From Micromonospora sp. NBC_01740 (GTDB taxonomy: Bacteria > Actinomycetota > Actinomycetes > Mycobacteriales > Micromonosporaceae): DNA of 64,000 nucleotides. Shown one piece after another: positions 31,966 through 42,280 of the stretch. The notes under the pieces are model-generated. The model worked only from the letters and a program-made list of their open reading frames with translations. It did not search any database and had not been told where the DNA came from. The position numbers were made by a program, and so were the translations under genes. Where the stretch lies: positions 2,852,001 to 2,916,000 of the forward strand of contig NZ_CP109150.1 in assembly GCF_035920365.1 (NCBI RefSeq). Reading direction: 5' to 3'. Within the stretch, counting starts at the first letter, position 1; each line of letters starts with the position of its first letter.

Positions 31966-32850
31966 GTGGCACGCATGAGCGGGAACGGTCACTGCCGTTC
32001 GTTCAACGGGGACGGGAGGATGGACATCATGGTCCGTGACGACGTCACGGGCGAACTGCTGGTCTTCCCGCACAGCGGCAGCTTCCGGGGTGCCGAGACC
32101 TTCGGCGAGCCGGAGCTGATCAGCACCGGCTTCCACCCGAACCGGAACCACGGGCTGGTCCGCCCCATCGACGTCAACGGCAACGGCCGCGCCGACGTCA
32201 TCGGCATCAGCATGACGCACATGAACGAGACCCACGGGATCTTCCTCTATCCCAACAGGGGCGGGCTGAACGGTCTCGACACCCTCGGCGATCCGATCCG
32301 CATCTCCGGCGCCCGGGACGACAAGAAGTGGGAGACCCTCGGCATCGCGGACCTGGACCTGGACGGCTGTGACGACATGTTCGGCCGCGAGCAGAACGCG
32401 GGCCACGTCGACGCGTTCTTCAACAAGCGCCAGGTCACGCAGAACGAGACGTACGACCGCACCGCGCACCGCCTGGTGACCGTCGACGTCGAGGACTTTC
32501 CGCTCGCGATGGCCGACTTCACCGGCACCGGCCGGGCCGACCTGCTGGTCCGGCGGGCGAACGGCGACCTCGACCTGTACGAGTTCGCGCACGACACCTC
32601 CGGGGAGGGCCCGTGGTGGCGGGGCGAGGGCCGGTGGTTCACGCTCGCCCACGGCTGGCAGGAGTACGAGATCATCACCGTGACCGACATCGACCTCGAC
32701 GGCCGCCCGGACGTGCTGGGTCTGCGCCCCGACGGCACCCTCGTCGTCCACCTGCACAACGGCACGTTCGACCCGGACCGGCCGTTCGCGACGCTGTCCG
32801 CACCGGAGGTCGTCGCGACCGGCTGGCAGAAGTACTCGGTGGTGAGCTGA
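31966..32850 (+). CDS. FG-GAP/VCBS repeat protein, probable five-bladed beta-propeller
   Basis: 294 residues. GTG 31966 is chosen because GGAGG ends 6 bases upstream; the next in-frame ATG (31975) lies too far from it. Five Ca-binding-like FG-GAP motifs recur about every 57 residues: NGDGRMD near 14, NGNGRAD near 71, DLDGCDD near 131, TGTGRAD near 187 and DLDGRPD near 243. Such repeats form beta-propeller blades (family knowledge). There is no signal peptide and no membrane segment, so the protein looks cytoplasmic, which is unusual for FG-GAP proteins. It lies 71 bases after the hydroxy-acid oxidase gene and 87 bases before the ferredoxin gene. No catalytic residues are recognised. It could be a binding or scaffold protein, or a lyase-like propeller enzyme. 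A shortened copy occurs at 45104-45334. Confidence 0.85.
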   Translation: MARMSGNGHCRSFNGDGRMDIMVRDDVTGELLVFPHSGSFRGAETFGEPELISTGFHPNRNHGLVRPIDVNGNGRADVIGISMTHMNETHGIFLYPNRGGLNGLDTLGDPIRISGARDDKKWETLGIADLDLDGCDDMFGREQNAGHVDAFFNKRQVTQNETYDRTAHRLVTVDVEDFPLAMADFTGTGRADLLVRRANGDLDLYEFAHDTSGEGPWWRGEGRWFTLAHGWQEYEIITVTDIDLDGRPDVLGLRPDGTLVVHLHNGTFDPDRPFATLSAPEVVATGWQKYSVVS

Positions 32851-32937
32851 CGTGGGCCGGCTCGCGCCGCGACCGGGCGGGCCGCCACGCGCGGCCCGGG
32901 GATCCGACACAGTGCACGCACGACGAGAGGAGCAGTG

Positions 32938-33183
32938 GTGAGCGCGAACGAAGCCGGCGACCAGGCCGGGTGGCGGTTGGTGGTGGAGTCGAAACGCTGC
33001 ATCAGCTCGGGCTTCTGCGTGGGCAGCGCGCCGGACCACTTCGCGATGGACCCCGTCTCCCGGCCGCTGGCCGACGTGGTGGCGCCTTCCGACCAGGTGA
33101 TCGAGGCCGCCGAATTCTGCCCCGTGGAGGCCATCTCGGTGATCGACGCGCAGGACGGGACGCCGATCGCCCCGAAGCGATGA
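32938..33183 (+). CDS. [3Fe-4S] ferredoxin, probable P450 redox partner
   Basis: 81 residues. GTG 32938 is preferred over GTG 32935 because GAGAGGAG then lies 5 bases upstream. Cysteines 21, 27 and 61 appear as RCISSGFC and FCPVEAI. This three-cysteine pattern marks the small [3Fe-4S] ferredoxins that pass electrons to bacterial cytochromes P450. It is the last gene of the plus-strand tailoring group and converges on a P450 gene whose end is 182 bases away. No ferredoxin reductase gene is seen in the window, so electrons probably come from a general cellular reductase. Confidence 0.93.
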   Translation: MSANEAGDQAGWRLVVESKRCISSGFCVGSAPDHFAMDPVSRPLADVVAPSDQVIEAAEFCPVEAISVIDAQDGTPIAPKR

Positions 33184-33189
33184 CGGCGG

Positions 33190-33221
33190 GGCCCGCCGGG
33201 TGCGACCACGCCCGGCGGGCC
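33190..33221 (+). terminator. Hairpin after the ferredoxin gene
   Basis: A perfect 11-bp inverted repeat (33190-33200 with 33211-33221, arm GGCCCGCCGGG) with a 10-base loop, starting 7 bases after the ferredoxin stop. There is no T-run directly after it. Confidence 0.6.
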
Positions 33222-33232
33222 GACACCCGCAC

Positions 33233-33263
33233 AGGCCGCCGTAGGCGGCCTTTCTTCGTTTCC
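33233..33263 (+). terminator. Hairpin with T-rich tail after the ferredoxin gene
   Basis: Arms AGGCCGCC (33233-33240) and GGCGGCCT (33244-33251) with a 3-base loop, followed by a pyrimidine-rich tail (ttcttcgttt). This is the most intrinsic-terminator-like site here, for plus-strand transcription. Confidence 0.7.
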
Positions 33264-33309
33264 GCTGCGGCCGGGCCCACGCAGTTCACCGGGCGGCCCG
33301 GGCCGACAC

Positions 33310-33354
33310 GACGCGGTCCGCCGGCCACCTCGCGGGTGGCCGGCGGACCGCGTC
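33310..33354 (-). terminator. Long hairpin after the P450 gene
   Basis: A perfect 20-bp inverted repeat (33310-33329 with 33335-33354) with a 5-base loop, 11 bases beyond the minus-strand P450 stop. With the two hairpins to its left it insulates the two converging transcripts. Confidence 0.7.
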
Positions 33355-33365
33355 CTCCGTAGCGC

Positions 33366-34577
33366 TCAGACCGTGACCGGGAGGGAGATCAGTGCCGGCA
33401 CCAGCGGCGTACGCCGGACCTTCAGCGACTCCCGGGGCGCGGCGAGCTTGATGTTCGGGAAACGGGTGAACAGCTCCCGGAGGGCGATGGTCGTCTCCAT
33501 CCGGGCCAGCTCCGAACCCGAGCAGAAGTGCGGGCCGCCGCCGAACGCCACGTGCCCCTTGTCCTCGCGGTCGATGTCGAGCACCTGCGGATCGGGGAAC
33601 CGCTTCGGGTCGTTGCCCGCCGCGGTCAGGTGCAGCAGCACCGTCTCGCCCTTGGCGATCTTCGTGCCGTCGATCTCCAGGTCCTCCGTGGCGAAGCGGC
33701 GGAAGCCGTGGTGCACGGAGCCGTTGCGGCGCAGCAGCTCCTCGACGGCCACGTCGAACAGGTCCGGGTCCTTGCGGAGCCGCTCCAGCGTCTCCGGGCT
33801 GTCGAGCAGCGCCAGCGCGCCCCGGCCGATCATGCCCGCGGTGGTGTCGTACCCGCCCAGCATCGTCAGCAGGGCCAGGGCCATCACCTGGTAGACGTTG
33901 AGTTCGGGCTCGCCGTCGGCGTTCTTGGCGTGGATCCAGTACGAGAAGAGGTCCTCGCCGGGCTCCTTCGTCTTCTCCTCGCGGACCATGTTCATGAAGT
34001 GCGACATCTTCGTGCGGACCATCGCGTTGGTCTCGTTGTCGCCGCTGAACACCAGGTCCGCCCAGTGCTTCAGGTCCTTGCGGTACTCCTCGCGGATGCC
34101 GAGCACGTCGCAGACGATCGTGATCGGCAGGATGGCCGCGTAGTCCTCGACCAGGTCGCCGCCGCCGGCCGCCTCGATCGCGTCCAGCCGGGCCTTGACC
34201 AGCTGGTGCACCCGGGGGCGGAAGGTCTCCAGGTTGCGGGGTAGGAAGGTGAAGTTGATCATCTTCTTGAGCCGGGTGTGCTCCGGCGGGTCGAGGGTGA
34301 CGATCGTCCCGGTCGCCTCGCCCTCCGGGAAGCGCTTGCTGGTGAAGTCCCCGTTGCTGTACTCGCGGGGCCGCGCGAGGCGCCGGTCGCGGAGCGCGGA
34401 GTAGACCTCGGCGTGGCCGGTCACCAGCCACACGGGGCCGTGGTCGGGCAGGCAGGTGCGGTGCACGGCACCCTTTTCGTGCAGTGACGCGTAGACCTCG
34501 TACGCCGCGTACGGGCTAGCGAAGTAGTCGTCGTCCATCACCATCTGATGCCCGTGCGCCGGGCACTTGTTCGCCAT
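33366..34577 (-). CDS. Cytochrome P450 monooxygenase
   Basis: 403 residues, normal bacterial class I length. ATG 34577 (MANKCPAHGH) follows GAGGAC; the longer open frame to its right lies in another frame of the SARP gene and has no coding character. Motifs in order: I-helix GGYDTT (oxygen activation, acid-alcohol pair); ExxR as ELLR; heme loop FGGGPHFCSG with the cysteine ligand. There is no membrane anchor. The converging [3Fe-4S] ferredoxin gene is the natural redox partner. It lies 149 bases downstream of the SARP gene on the same strand. A hydroxylation or epoxidation of the polyketide is likely (inference); the site cannot be told from sequence. Confidence 0.95.
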   Translation of the reverse strand: MANKCPAHGHQMVMDDDYFASPYAAYEVYASLHEKGAVHRTCLPDHGPVWLVTGHAEVYSALRDRRLARPREYSNGDFTSKRFPEGEATGTIVTLDPPEHTRLKKMINFTFLPRNLETFRPRVHQLVKARLDAIEAAGGGDLVEDYAAILPITIVCDVLGIREEYRKDLKHWADLVFSGDNETNAMVRTKMSHFMNMVREEKTKEPGEDLFSYWIHAKNADGEPELNVYQVMALALLTMLGGYDTTAGMIGRGALALLDSPETLERLRKDPDLFDVAVEELLRRNGSVHHGFRRFATEDLEIDGTKIAKGETVLLHLTAAGNDPKRFPDPQVLDIDREDKGHVAFGGGPHFCSGSELARMETTIALRELFTRFPNIKLAAPRESLKVRRTPLVPALISLPVTV

Positions 34578-34726
34578 GTCGTCCTCGCTGTGGTCTGAGC
34601 AGGAATCGCCGTCGGCCTCCGGTGCGCCAGGCGTCACGGACCGCGCGCTCCTGATGTTGCCCGCAGACGGTCCACCCTCGGGTAATCGTGGAGGCGATCG
34701 TGGCTGGCGCGGAGTGGATCGGTGGG

Positions 34727-35506
34727 TTAGTGGGTGAGTGCGGGGATTTGGATTTTGGCGTCGTGTTCGAGGATGCGTTGTTGGAGTTCTTGGAGGCTGC
34801 GGCCGGGTTCGAGGCCGAGGCCGTCGACGAGGGCTTCGCGGGTGCGTCGGTAGACGCGGAGGGCGTCGACTTGGCGGCCGCTGCGGTAGAGGGCGAGCAT
34901 GAATTGGTGGCAGAGGCGTTCGCGCATGGGTTCGGTGGCGGTGAGGATTTCGAGTTCGGGGGTGATTTCGCGGTGTCGGCCGCAGGCGAGTTCGGCGTCG
35001 AGGCGGTCTTCGAGTGCGGAGAGTCGTTCGTCTTCGATGGCGGCGAGTTCTGACCAGCAGGTGCCGGTTTCGACGAGGTCGGCGAGGGCGCGTCCGCGCC
35101 AGAGGGTGAGTGCTTCGGTGAGGAGTTGGGCGGCGCGGGTGGGGTTGTTGGTGGTGGTGGCGTGGCGGCCTTCGCGGACGAGTCTGCGGAAGCGGTAGAG
35201 GTCGATGGTTTCGGTGTCGATGCGGAGTTGGTAGCCGGGTGGGTGGGTGCGGAGGGTGGGGTTGGTGGTGGGGTCGGTGTTGTGGGTGAGCATGCGGCGG
35301 ATGCCGGAGACGGCGTTCTGGACCATTTTGCGGGCGGTGGGGGGTGGGTTGCCGTCCCACATGGCGTGGAGGATTTGGCTGGTGGCGACGACTTTGTTGG
35401 CGTTGAGGAGGAGGTAGCCGAGGATTGCGCGTTGGCGGATTCCGCCGAGTTCGAGGTGGTGGCCGTTGTTGGTGACTTCGGTGCTGCCGAGTACGGAGAA
35501 GCGCAT
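34727..35506 (-). CDS. SARP-family pathway-specific transcriptional activator
   Basis: 259 residues: N-terminal winged-helix DNA-binding domain (MRFSVLGSTEV to about residue 95) followed by a bacterial transcriptional activation (BTAD) domain. This is the short two-domain SARP form that switches on antibiotic clusters. ATG 35506 is chosen because CGGAG lies 6 bases upstream and the SARP fold starts here; an in-frame ATG at 35560 adds only a Pro/Thr-rich stretch. Codon use is odd: codons end mostly in C, with many CAA, AAA and GAA, so the plus strand reads as T/G-rich, unlike neighbouring genes. Direct repeats GGGGTGCC spaced 11 bases lie upstream (35577-35595). It is the only cluster-type activator in the window. 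Confidence 0.93.
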   Translation of the reverse strand: MRFSVLGSTEVTNNGHHLELGGIRQRAILGYLLLNANKVVATSQILHAMWDGNPPPTARKMVQNAVSGIRRMLTHNTDPTTNPTLRTHPPGYQLRIDTETIDLYRFRRLVREGRHATTTNNPTRAAQLLTEALTLWRGRALADLVETGTCWSELAAIEDERLSALEDRLDAELACGRHREITPELEILTATEPMRERLCHQFMLALYRSGRQVDALRVYRRTREALVDGLGLEPGRSLQELQQRILEHDAKIQIPALTH

Positions 35507-35576
35507 GGTGTGCTCCGGTGGTCTGGTGGGGGTGGTGGGGGTGGGTTTTGAGTTTCCCATCGGTGGTCATTGGGGA

Positions 35577-35595
35577 GGCACCCCTAGGGCACCCC
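35577..35595 (-). promoter_or_regulatory. Candidate SARP box: two GGGGTGCC direct repeats, 11-bp period
   Basis: On the SARP coding strand GGGGTGCC occurs twice (plus-strand GGCACCCC at 35577-35584 and 35588-35595), with starts exactly 11 bases apart and 71-89 bases before the SARP start. Tandem heptamer-like repeats with 11-bp period are the known SARP binding pattern. Assignment to this SARP is inference. Confidence 0.45.
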
Positions 35596-36160
35596 GCAGG
35601 AGGTGTGGGTGCATGGTGGGTGTCATTGGGTTGGCAGTGTGGAGTTGCTGGTCAGGCATTGTCGGGTGGTGGTGGGGCATGAGACCGTCATCCGGGTCCG
35701 ATGAACGGCGCACACACGGTGCGGGAACGGCGCCCGCGCACCGGTGCGGATCGGTAACGACGTGGACCGGGACGCGTTCTCTCCCGTCGCCTCCCCGCCT
35801 GCCCGGCGCCACCGTTCCCCACATCCGGGCGTGGAAAGAACCGCGGGCCACGGCAGGGCCGAGCGCCGGCGCGCGCGACGATTCCGCGCGACGCATTGAC
35901 GGGAGTCGCCAGCCGGTGAATGGGCCGGGGGCGGGCGACCCGGGGGCGCGGAATGGTCGACCCTCGCGCCGGGAGGCGAATGGCGGCCTCGTGGGGGCAC
36001 GCACCGATCGGTCAGGTGCGAATGGTGCCACGCCCGACCGCGGGGCTTGACACCGCGGTCGGTGATGCGGGCCGGTCGGGATGCACGGCGCCGGACGGGG
36101 CCTGCGCAGGCGGGTGTCACCGCCGGCGGACGGGCGTCCGCCGGGCGCGCCCCGGACACG

Positions 36161-36336
36161 CTGGTGCCGCCACCGCACGGACGCGGCGGTGTGGGGCCAC
36201 CGGCATGGACGCGCTGATGGGGCTACCGCGCGGACGCGGCGGTGCGGCTATCGCACGGACACGCTGGTGGAGCTACCGCACGGAAGTGGTGGTGGGGCCA
36301 CCGCACGGACGCGGTGGTGCGGCTGCCGCGTTCCGG
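36161..36336. repeat. Imperfect tandem repeat, about 7 copies of a 24-27 bp unit
   Basis: Units begin near 36161, 36187, 36214, 36240, 36264, 36290 and 36315. The consensus is approximately ctggtgggggctaccgcacg followed by gacgcgg. Unit length drifts between 24 and 27 bases and copies differ at several positions. There are no spacers, so this is a degenerate minisatellite and not a CRISPR array. Confidence 0.8.
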
Positions 36337-36367
36337 CGCCGGTCACCACCGCGTCCCACGGTCCGTC

Positions 36368-36407
36368 GTCGACGAGCTGGCCCGTGCGTACGGGCCAGCT
36401 CGTCGAC
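36368..36407 (-). terminator. Perfect 18-bp hairpin after the AsnO-like oxygenase gene
   Basis: Left arm 36368-36385 (GTCGACGAGCTGGCCCGT), 4-base loop, exact reverse complement at 36390-36407. It lies 14 bases past the oxygenase stop on the minus strand and probably ends the ABC-cyclase-NRPS-oxygenase transcript. Confidence 0.75.
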
Positions 36408-36421
36408 CTTCGGTCGGGCCG

Positions 36422-37417
36422 TCAGTTGCCGCTGTCGAGCACGTTCCCGTCGTGCGGGCGCAGGGCCCGGGAACGCCGGAAGTCGCGGTGCACGAAGATC
36501 CGCTGGAGCCACCGGTCGTAGCCGTCGTAGCGGGGCGTGAACTCGGTCCGCCCGTGCAGGGCCAGCCGGTTGTCGACGAACGCGAGGTCGCCGGGCTCCA
36601 GGATGAACGTCCGGCGGACGGTGCGCAGCGCGTCGCCGAGTACCGACAGCGCCTGCGTGGCCTCCGGGTCGAGGGGGAACGAACTCTGGAAGTCGACCTG
36701 GACGTCCGGGTCCTCGGGGCTGCCGCTGAGGATGCCGTGCGGTTCCGGCGCGCTGCGCAGGTCGCCGAACGACGCCGGCGGTTCGGTGACGAACCGTGGC
36801 TCGTGCAGCACCTTGCGGACCTGCTCGGACAGCAGGGGCAGCGCGTTGCGGATCGACGTCACCTGCAACCCGGCCACGTTGTCGTGGTCGTTGCGCAGGC
36901 AGTGCAGCCCGACGTAGTCCGGACGGTAGACGTGGAAGGCGTTCTCCACGTGCATGGACAGCGTCACCGAGCCCGCGTTGCCCTGGAACTTCTCCATGCC
37001 CGGCACCGGCACGACGTCCTGCACCAGCGCGCCGCTCTTCTCCTCCTTGAAGGCGATGAGCTCCCCGAGTTGCAGCCCGAGCAGCACCTGCGCGGCGGCG
37101 GGCACGGTGGACTCGCGCTGCGCCGAGCCGGCCACCGTGGGCGTGCACGGCAGCTCGTCGGCGTCCACGGGCAGGTTCCGCACCAGCAGCACGGCGTCGG
37201 GCCCGGGATCCCAGGCGAAGCGCCGCACCATCTGGCGCAGGCGTACGGGCAGGTTGCTGGAGAGTTCGCGGGCCGTTTCGAGCCAGGCGGCCGAGTCCAC
37301 CAGGCGCGGCGGTCGGCCCGCCAGGTAGCGGGCGATCGTGTCGACCTCGATGTTCTCCTCGCGGGTCAGGACGATCGATCGGTCTGTACTGCGTGTGGGC
37401 TGGACGTCGACGGTCAC
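36422..37417 (-). CDS. AsnO-like Fe(II)/2-oxoglutarate oxygenase, predicted asparagine beta-hydroxylase
   Basis: 331 residues. GTG 37417 is supported by GAGGAGG 5 bases upstream. It is a clavaminate synthase-like non-heme oxygenase. The iron ligands appear as His156 and Glu158 in HVENAFH and His288 in LALHGRTEF, with an Arg-containing 2-oxoglutarate segment (DRWLQR, 301-306). These positions agree within one or two residues with AsnO of the CDA pathway as I recall it (His155, Glu157, His287, Arg305; 333 residues). AsnO hydroxylates free L-Asn at C3. Last gene of the minus-strand operon, 51 bases after the C-A-PCP gene. The upstream A domain has an Asn-like code, so a 3-hydroxyasparagine supply is predicted. 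Arg or Asp hydroxylases of the same family are the main alternative. Confidence 0.9.
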   Translation of the reverse strand: MTVDVQPTRSTDRSIVLTREENIEVDTIARYLAGRPPRLVDSAAWLETARELSSNLPVRLRQMVRRFAWDPGPDAVLLVRNLPVDADELPCTPTVAGSAQRESTVPAAAQVLLGLQLGELIAFKEEKSGALVQDVVPVPGMEKFQGNAGSVTLSMHVENAFHVYRPDYVGLHCLRNDHDNVAGLQVTSIRNALPLLSEQVRKVLHEPRFVTEPPASFGDLRSAPEPHGILSGSPEDPDVQVDFQSSFPLDPEATQALSVLGDALRTVRRTFILEPGDLAFVDNRLALHGRTEFTPRYDGYDRWLQRIFVHRDFRRSRALRPHDGNVLDSGN

Positions 37418-37468
37418 GCCGAGCCTCCTCTGCTGAGGTCCGAGACGGTGTGGGGGTTGAGCGATCGG

Positions 37469-40400
37469 TCAGTCGTCGTCCTCGTCGTCGTCCCAGAACG
37501 CGTCCTGCAGGTGCTCCGCGAGCTGCCGTGGCGTCGGGTTGGCGAACAGGTCGGCGAGCTGTACCGGCATCGACAGTTCGGTCCGCACCCGCTGCACGAG
37601 CTGGGCGCCCAGCAGCGAGTGGCCACCGCTGGCGAAGAAGTTCGAGTCCGCGTGCAGGCCCGGCCGGTCGAGCATCTCGGTCCAGATCCCGACCAGGGCG
37701 GCGGTCGTCTCGTCCGGCGGGTCGACCTCGGCCGCCGCCCGCGCCGCCGCGAGCGCGACGAGGGCCGCGCGGTCCACGGTGCCCGCCACGGTGACCGGCA
37801 ACTGGCTCAGCACGACCAGGTCGGGCGTGAGCGGCAGGGCGGCACGGGCGTGCTCGCGCAGCCGCTCCGCCACGTCGGGCTTGCGGGACTCGACGAACGC
37901 GACGACCGTGCCGTCCTGCGCGTCGCCGGTGGACCCGACGGCGGCGACCGCCTCCACGTCCGGGTGGGCGGCGAGGACGGACTCGATGTCGCGGAGGTGG
38001 ATCCGCTGGCCGGCGACGCGTACGTGGGCCGACAGGGGGCCGACGACGTCGATCCGGCCGTCCGGCAGCAGTCGCGCGAGATCCCCGGTGCGGTGGAACC
38101 GCCCGTGCGTGGGGTGCTCGCCGAACCGGGCGGCGGTCAGCTCCGGCCGGCCGTGGTAGCCGGCGGCCAGCGTGTCGCCCGCGACGCACAGCTCCCCGCG
38201 TACGCCGATGCCCAGCTCGTGATCGGTGCCGGGCTCGGTGACGAACACGCGGGTCGCCGGGAGGACACCGGTGCCGTCCCGTCCGCCGTCGAGCGCGGCG
38301 TACCCGGCGACGCCGGGCGTGGTGTAGCCGTGGTGCGGCGTGCAGCCGGTGGCGCGCAGCTGCGCGGCGAGCGGGCGGGGGAGCGGTTCGTGGGCCACCA
38401 GGACGGCCCGGCCCGCGAGCCGGGCGCCCGCGTGCTCGACCACCTGGCGCCACACCGCCGGCGACGCCTGCACCACGGTCACGTCGTGCCGCTGGACCAG
38501 CTCGCCGAGCGCGTGGCCGTCGGCGCGGGCCTGGTCGGGGGCGACGACGACCCGGCCGCCGGTGGTCAGCGCGACCAGCAGCTCCGTCAGCGCCGCGTCG
38601 GTGGCGGCGCTGCCCAGCCAGGCGGTGACGGCCGGCCCATTGGCGGCGACCCGCTCGGCGAGCCGCGCGACGGCGCAGGCCAGCGCCCGGTGGGTGACGG
38701 TCACCGCGAGCGGGGCGGGCGCGTCGAGGTCGTACTCCAGGTAGGCCACCGCGTCGAGGTCGACAGCGGACGGCGCGTCGGTGCGGACCGCGTCGGTGGC
38801 GGCGGGGATGGCGGGGATGGCGGGGATGCGTACCGCGCCGGGCACGGGGAGGCCCTCGGCCGCCAGCACCGGGGCGGCACCCGAGTCGGCCAGCCGCGCG
38901 GCGAGGTCGGGGATCGGCTGGGTCGGATCGAGCAGGACGCAGCGCCTGCCCGCCAGCCACACGCCGAGCCACGCGGCGGCCAGCTCCGCGCCGCGCGGCG
39001 CCAGCACCGCGACCGTGCTCCCGTCCGAGGCGGCGACCAGGTCCCGGGTGGCGAGCGCCGCCGACCACAGCCGGCCGTACGACACGTCGTCCGCCCCGTC
39101 CCGCACCGCGACGAGGTCCGGGCTCGCGGCGGCCGTCGCGTGCACGGCGTCCAGCACGGACGCCGTGGTGGCCGTCTCCGGCGCCGACGCCGGCAGGGCG
39201 AGGTCGTCCGCGCCCCGGCGGGACAGCTGCGCCACCGGCCGCTCCAGGTCGTCGCCCAGCCGCACGAGCAGCGCGTCGTACCGTTGCAGCAGCAGCCCGA
39301 CGTCGGCGGCGTCGAAGGCGTCGACGCAGAACGCCGCGCGGACGGTGGTCGCGTCCTCGCCCGGCATGATGAAGAACTCCAGGTCGAAGCGGCTGTAGCC
39401 GTTCTCCACCATGACGTGGCGCAAGGGCATCCCGGTCAGGGTGGCGGAGGCGTCGACGGTGCCGGGCACGTAGTTGAACAGGTGCCGGAAGAACGAGCTG
39501 CGCCACGACGACGGCGCGTCGCCGAGCACGGCGGGGGAGACGTGCTCCAGCGGCACGTCGGCGTGGCTGATCGCCTCCAGGAAGGTGCTGCGCGTCTGCT
39601 TGACGACGGCGCGGAAGTCGGCGTCCGGGTCGACCCGCACCCGCAGCGGCACCAGGTTCGCGTGATAGCCGATGGCGTTCATGCTGCGCTGGTCGCGCAC
39701 GTTCACCGGGGTGCCGATGACCACGTCGGAGCCCGCGCCGTGCTGGGCGAGCAGCACCGAGTACGCCGCGAGCAGCACGACAGCCTCGGAGGCGCGCAGT
39801 TCGCGCTGGAAGCGGCGCACCACGGCGCGGGCCGGCGCGGAGAGCTCGTGGTGGACGGTGCGGGCGCGCAGGGACGGCGCCCCGACGGGCGGCAGGGCGC
39901 ACCACAGGCCCGCCTCGGCGGCCCGCAGCCCGTCGAGGTTCTTGCGCCAGTACGCGACGCTGCGCTCGTTCGGCGTGCGCTCCGCTAGCGCGGCCATCGG
40001 GGCGTCGTCGGGCCGGCCGCCCGCCGCGAGCGCCTCGTAGCCGGCGAGCAGTTCGCGGAGCAGGATCGTGGTCGACATGGCGTCGAAGTTCAGGTGGTGC
40101 ACGACGACGCAGCACACGTCGGCGTCCGCTCCCGCGCGGATCCCCGCCCGCAGCAGGGGGCGGCCGTCGATCTCGAAGGGCTCGGCGGCGAACGCGGTCA
40201 GGTCGGCGTCCATCCCGTCGTCACCGGCCGGGATGTCCACCACGGGCACGTCGAGCTGGTCGGCGGCGAGCACCTCCCGGGTCAGCGTCGCGTCGTCGGA
40301 GCGGAACACGGTGCGCAGCACCTCGTGCCGGGCCAGCACCGCCCGCAGCGCCGCCGTGAACAGCCCGCGGTCGATCCGGCCGGCCACCTCGAAGGCGACC

Positions 40401-40485
40401 GCCACGTTGTTGACCCCGGTGTCCGGCACCAGCCGCTCGAGCAGCCACATGGCTGCTTCCTTCCTGCTGGCCGCGATGCTCATGC

Positions 40486-40489
<4 letters not shown>
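37469..40489 (-). CDS. NRPS C-A-PCP protein with an inactive A domain
   Basis: 1006 residues from GTG 40489, whose GTGA overlaps the stop of the upstream gene; ATG 40483 is possible. Domain order: condensation domain (about 10-430) with HHLNFDA, which keeps the catalytic second His and the Asp but has Ala for the usual Gly; adenylation-like domain (about 450-910); PCP (about 920-1000) with FFASGGHSL and its phosphopantetheine Ser. The A domain has lost its core motifs: the SGSTGxPKG loop is replaced by YLEYDLDAPAPLA, the YGPTE motif by HGYTTPG, and the A10 Lys (NGKxDR) by Thr (AGTVDR). It keeps RTGD. It should not adenylate, so the C domain or PCP must use the aminoacyl group loaded by the neighbouring A-PCP protein (inference). 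Likely role: amide bond between the beta-ketoacyl chain and (hydroxy)asparagine. Confidence 0.92.
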
Positions 40490-42276
<1,787 letters not shown>

Positions 42277-42280
42277 CGCG

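Larger units (their letters stand above)
35507..36421. other. Non-coding region of about 0.9 kb between the oxygenase and SARP genes
   Basis: No convincing gene. The open frames here, for example on the minus strand at 35567-36178, lack any family resemblance and any clear ribosome site. It holds the SARP upstream region, an array of imperfect repeats (36161-36336) and a strong hairpin (36368-36407). The first 200 bases share the G/T-rich plus strand of the SARP gene. Confidence 0.7.

Noticed and set aside
33366..35570. 734-residue minus-strand frame covering P450 plus an N-terminal extension
   Set aside because: The extension lies out of frame over the SARP gene and is His/Pro/Arg-rich; the P450 starts at 34577 with its own ribosome site.
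35567..36178. 203-residue minus-strand frame upstream of the SARP gene
   Set aside because: No family resemblance, low-complexity Arg/Pro composition and no clear ribosome site.
36161..36336. CRISPR array
   Set aside because: Units are adjacent without spacers, vary in length and sequence, and there are no cas genes.
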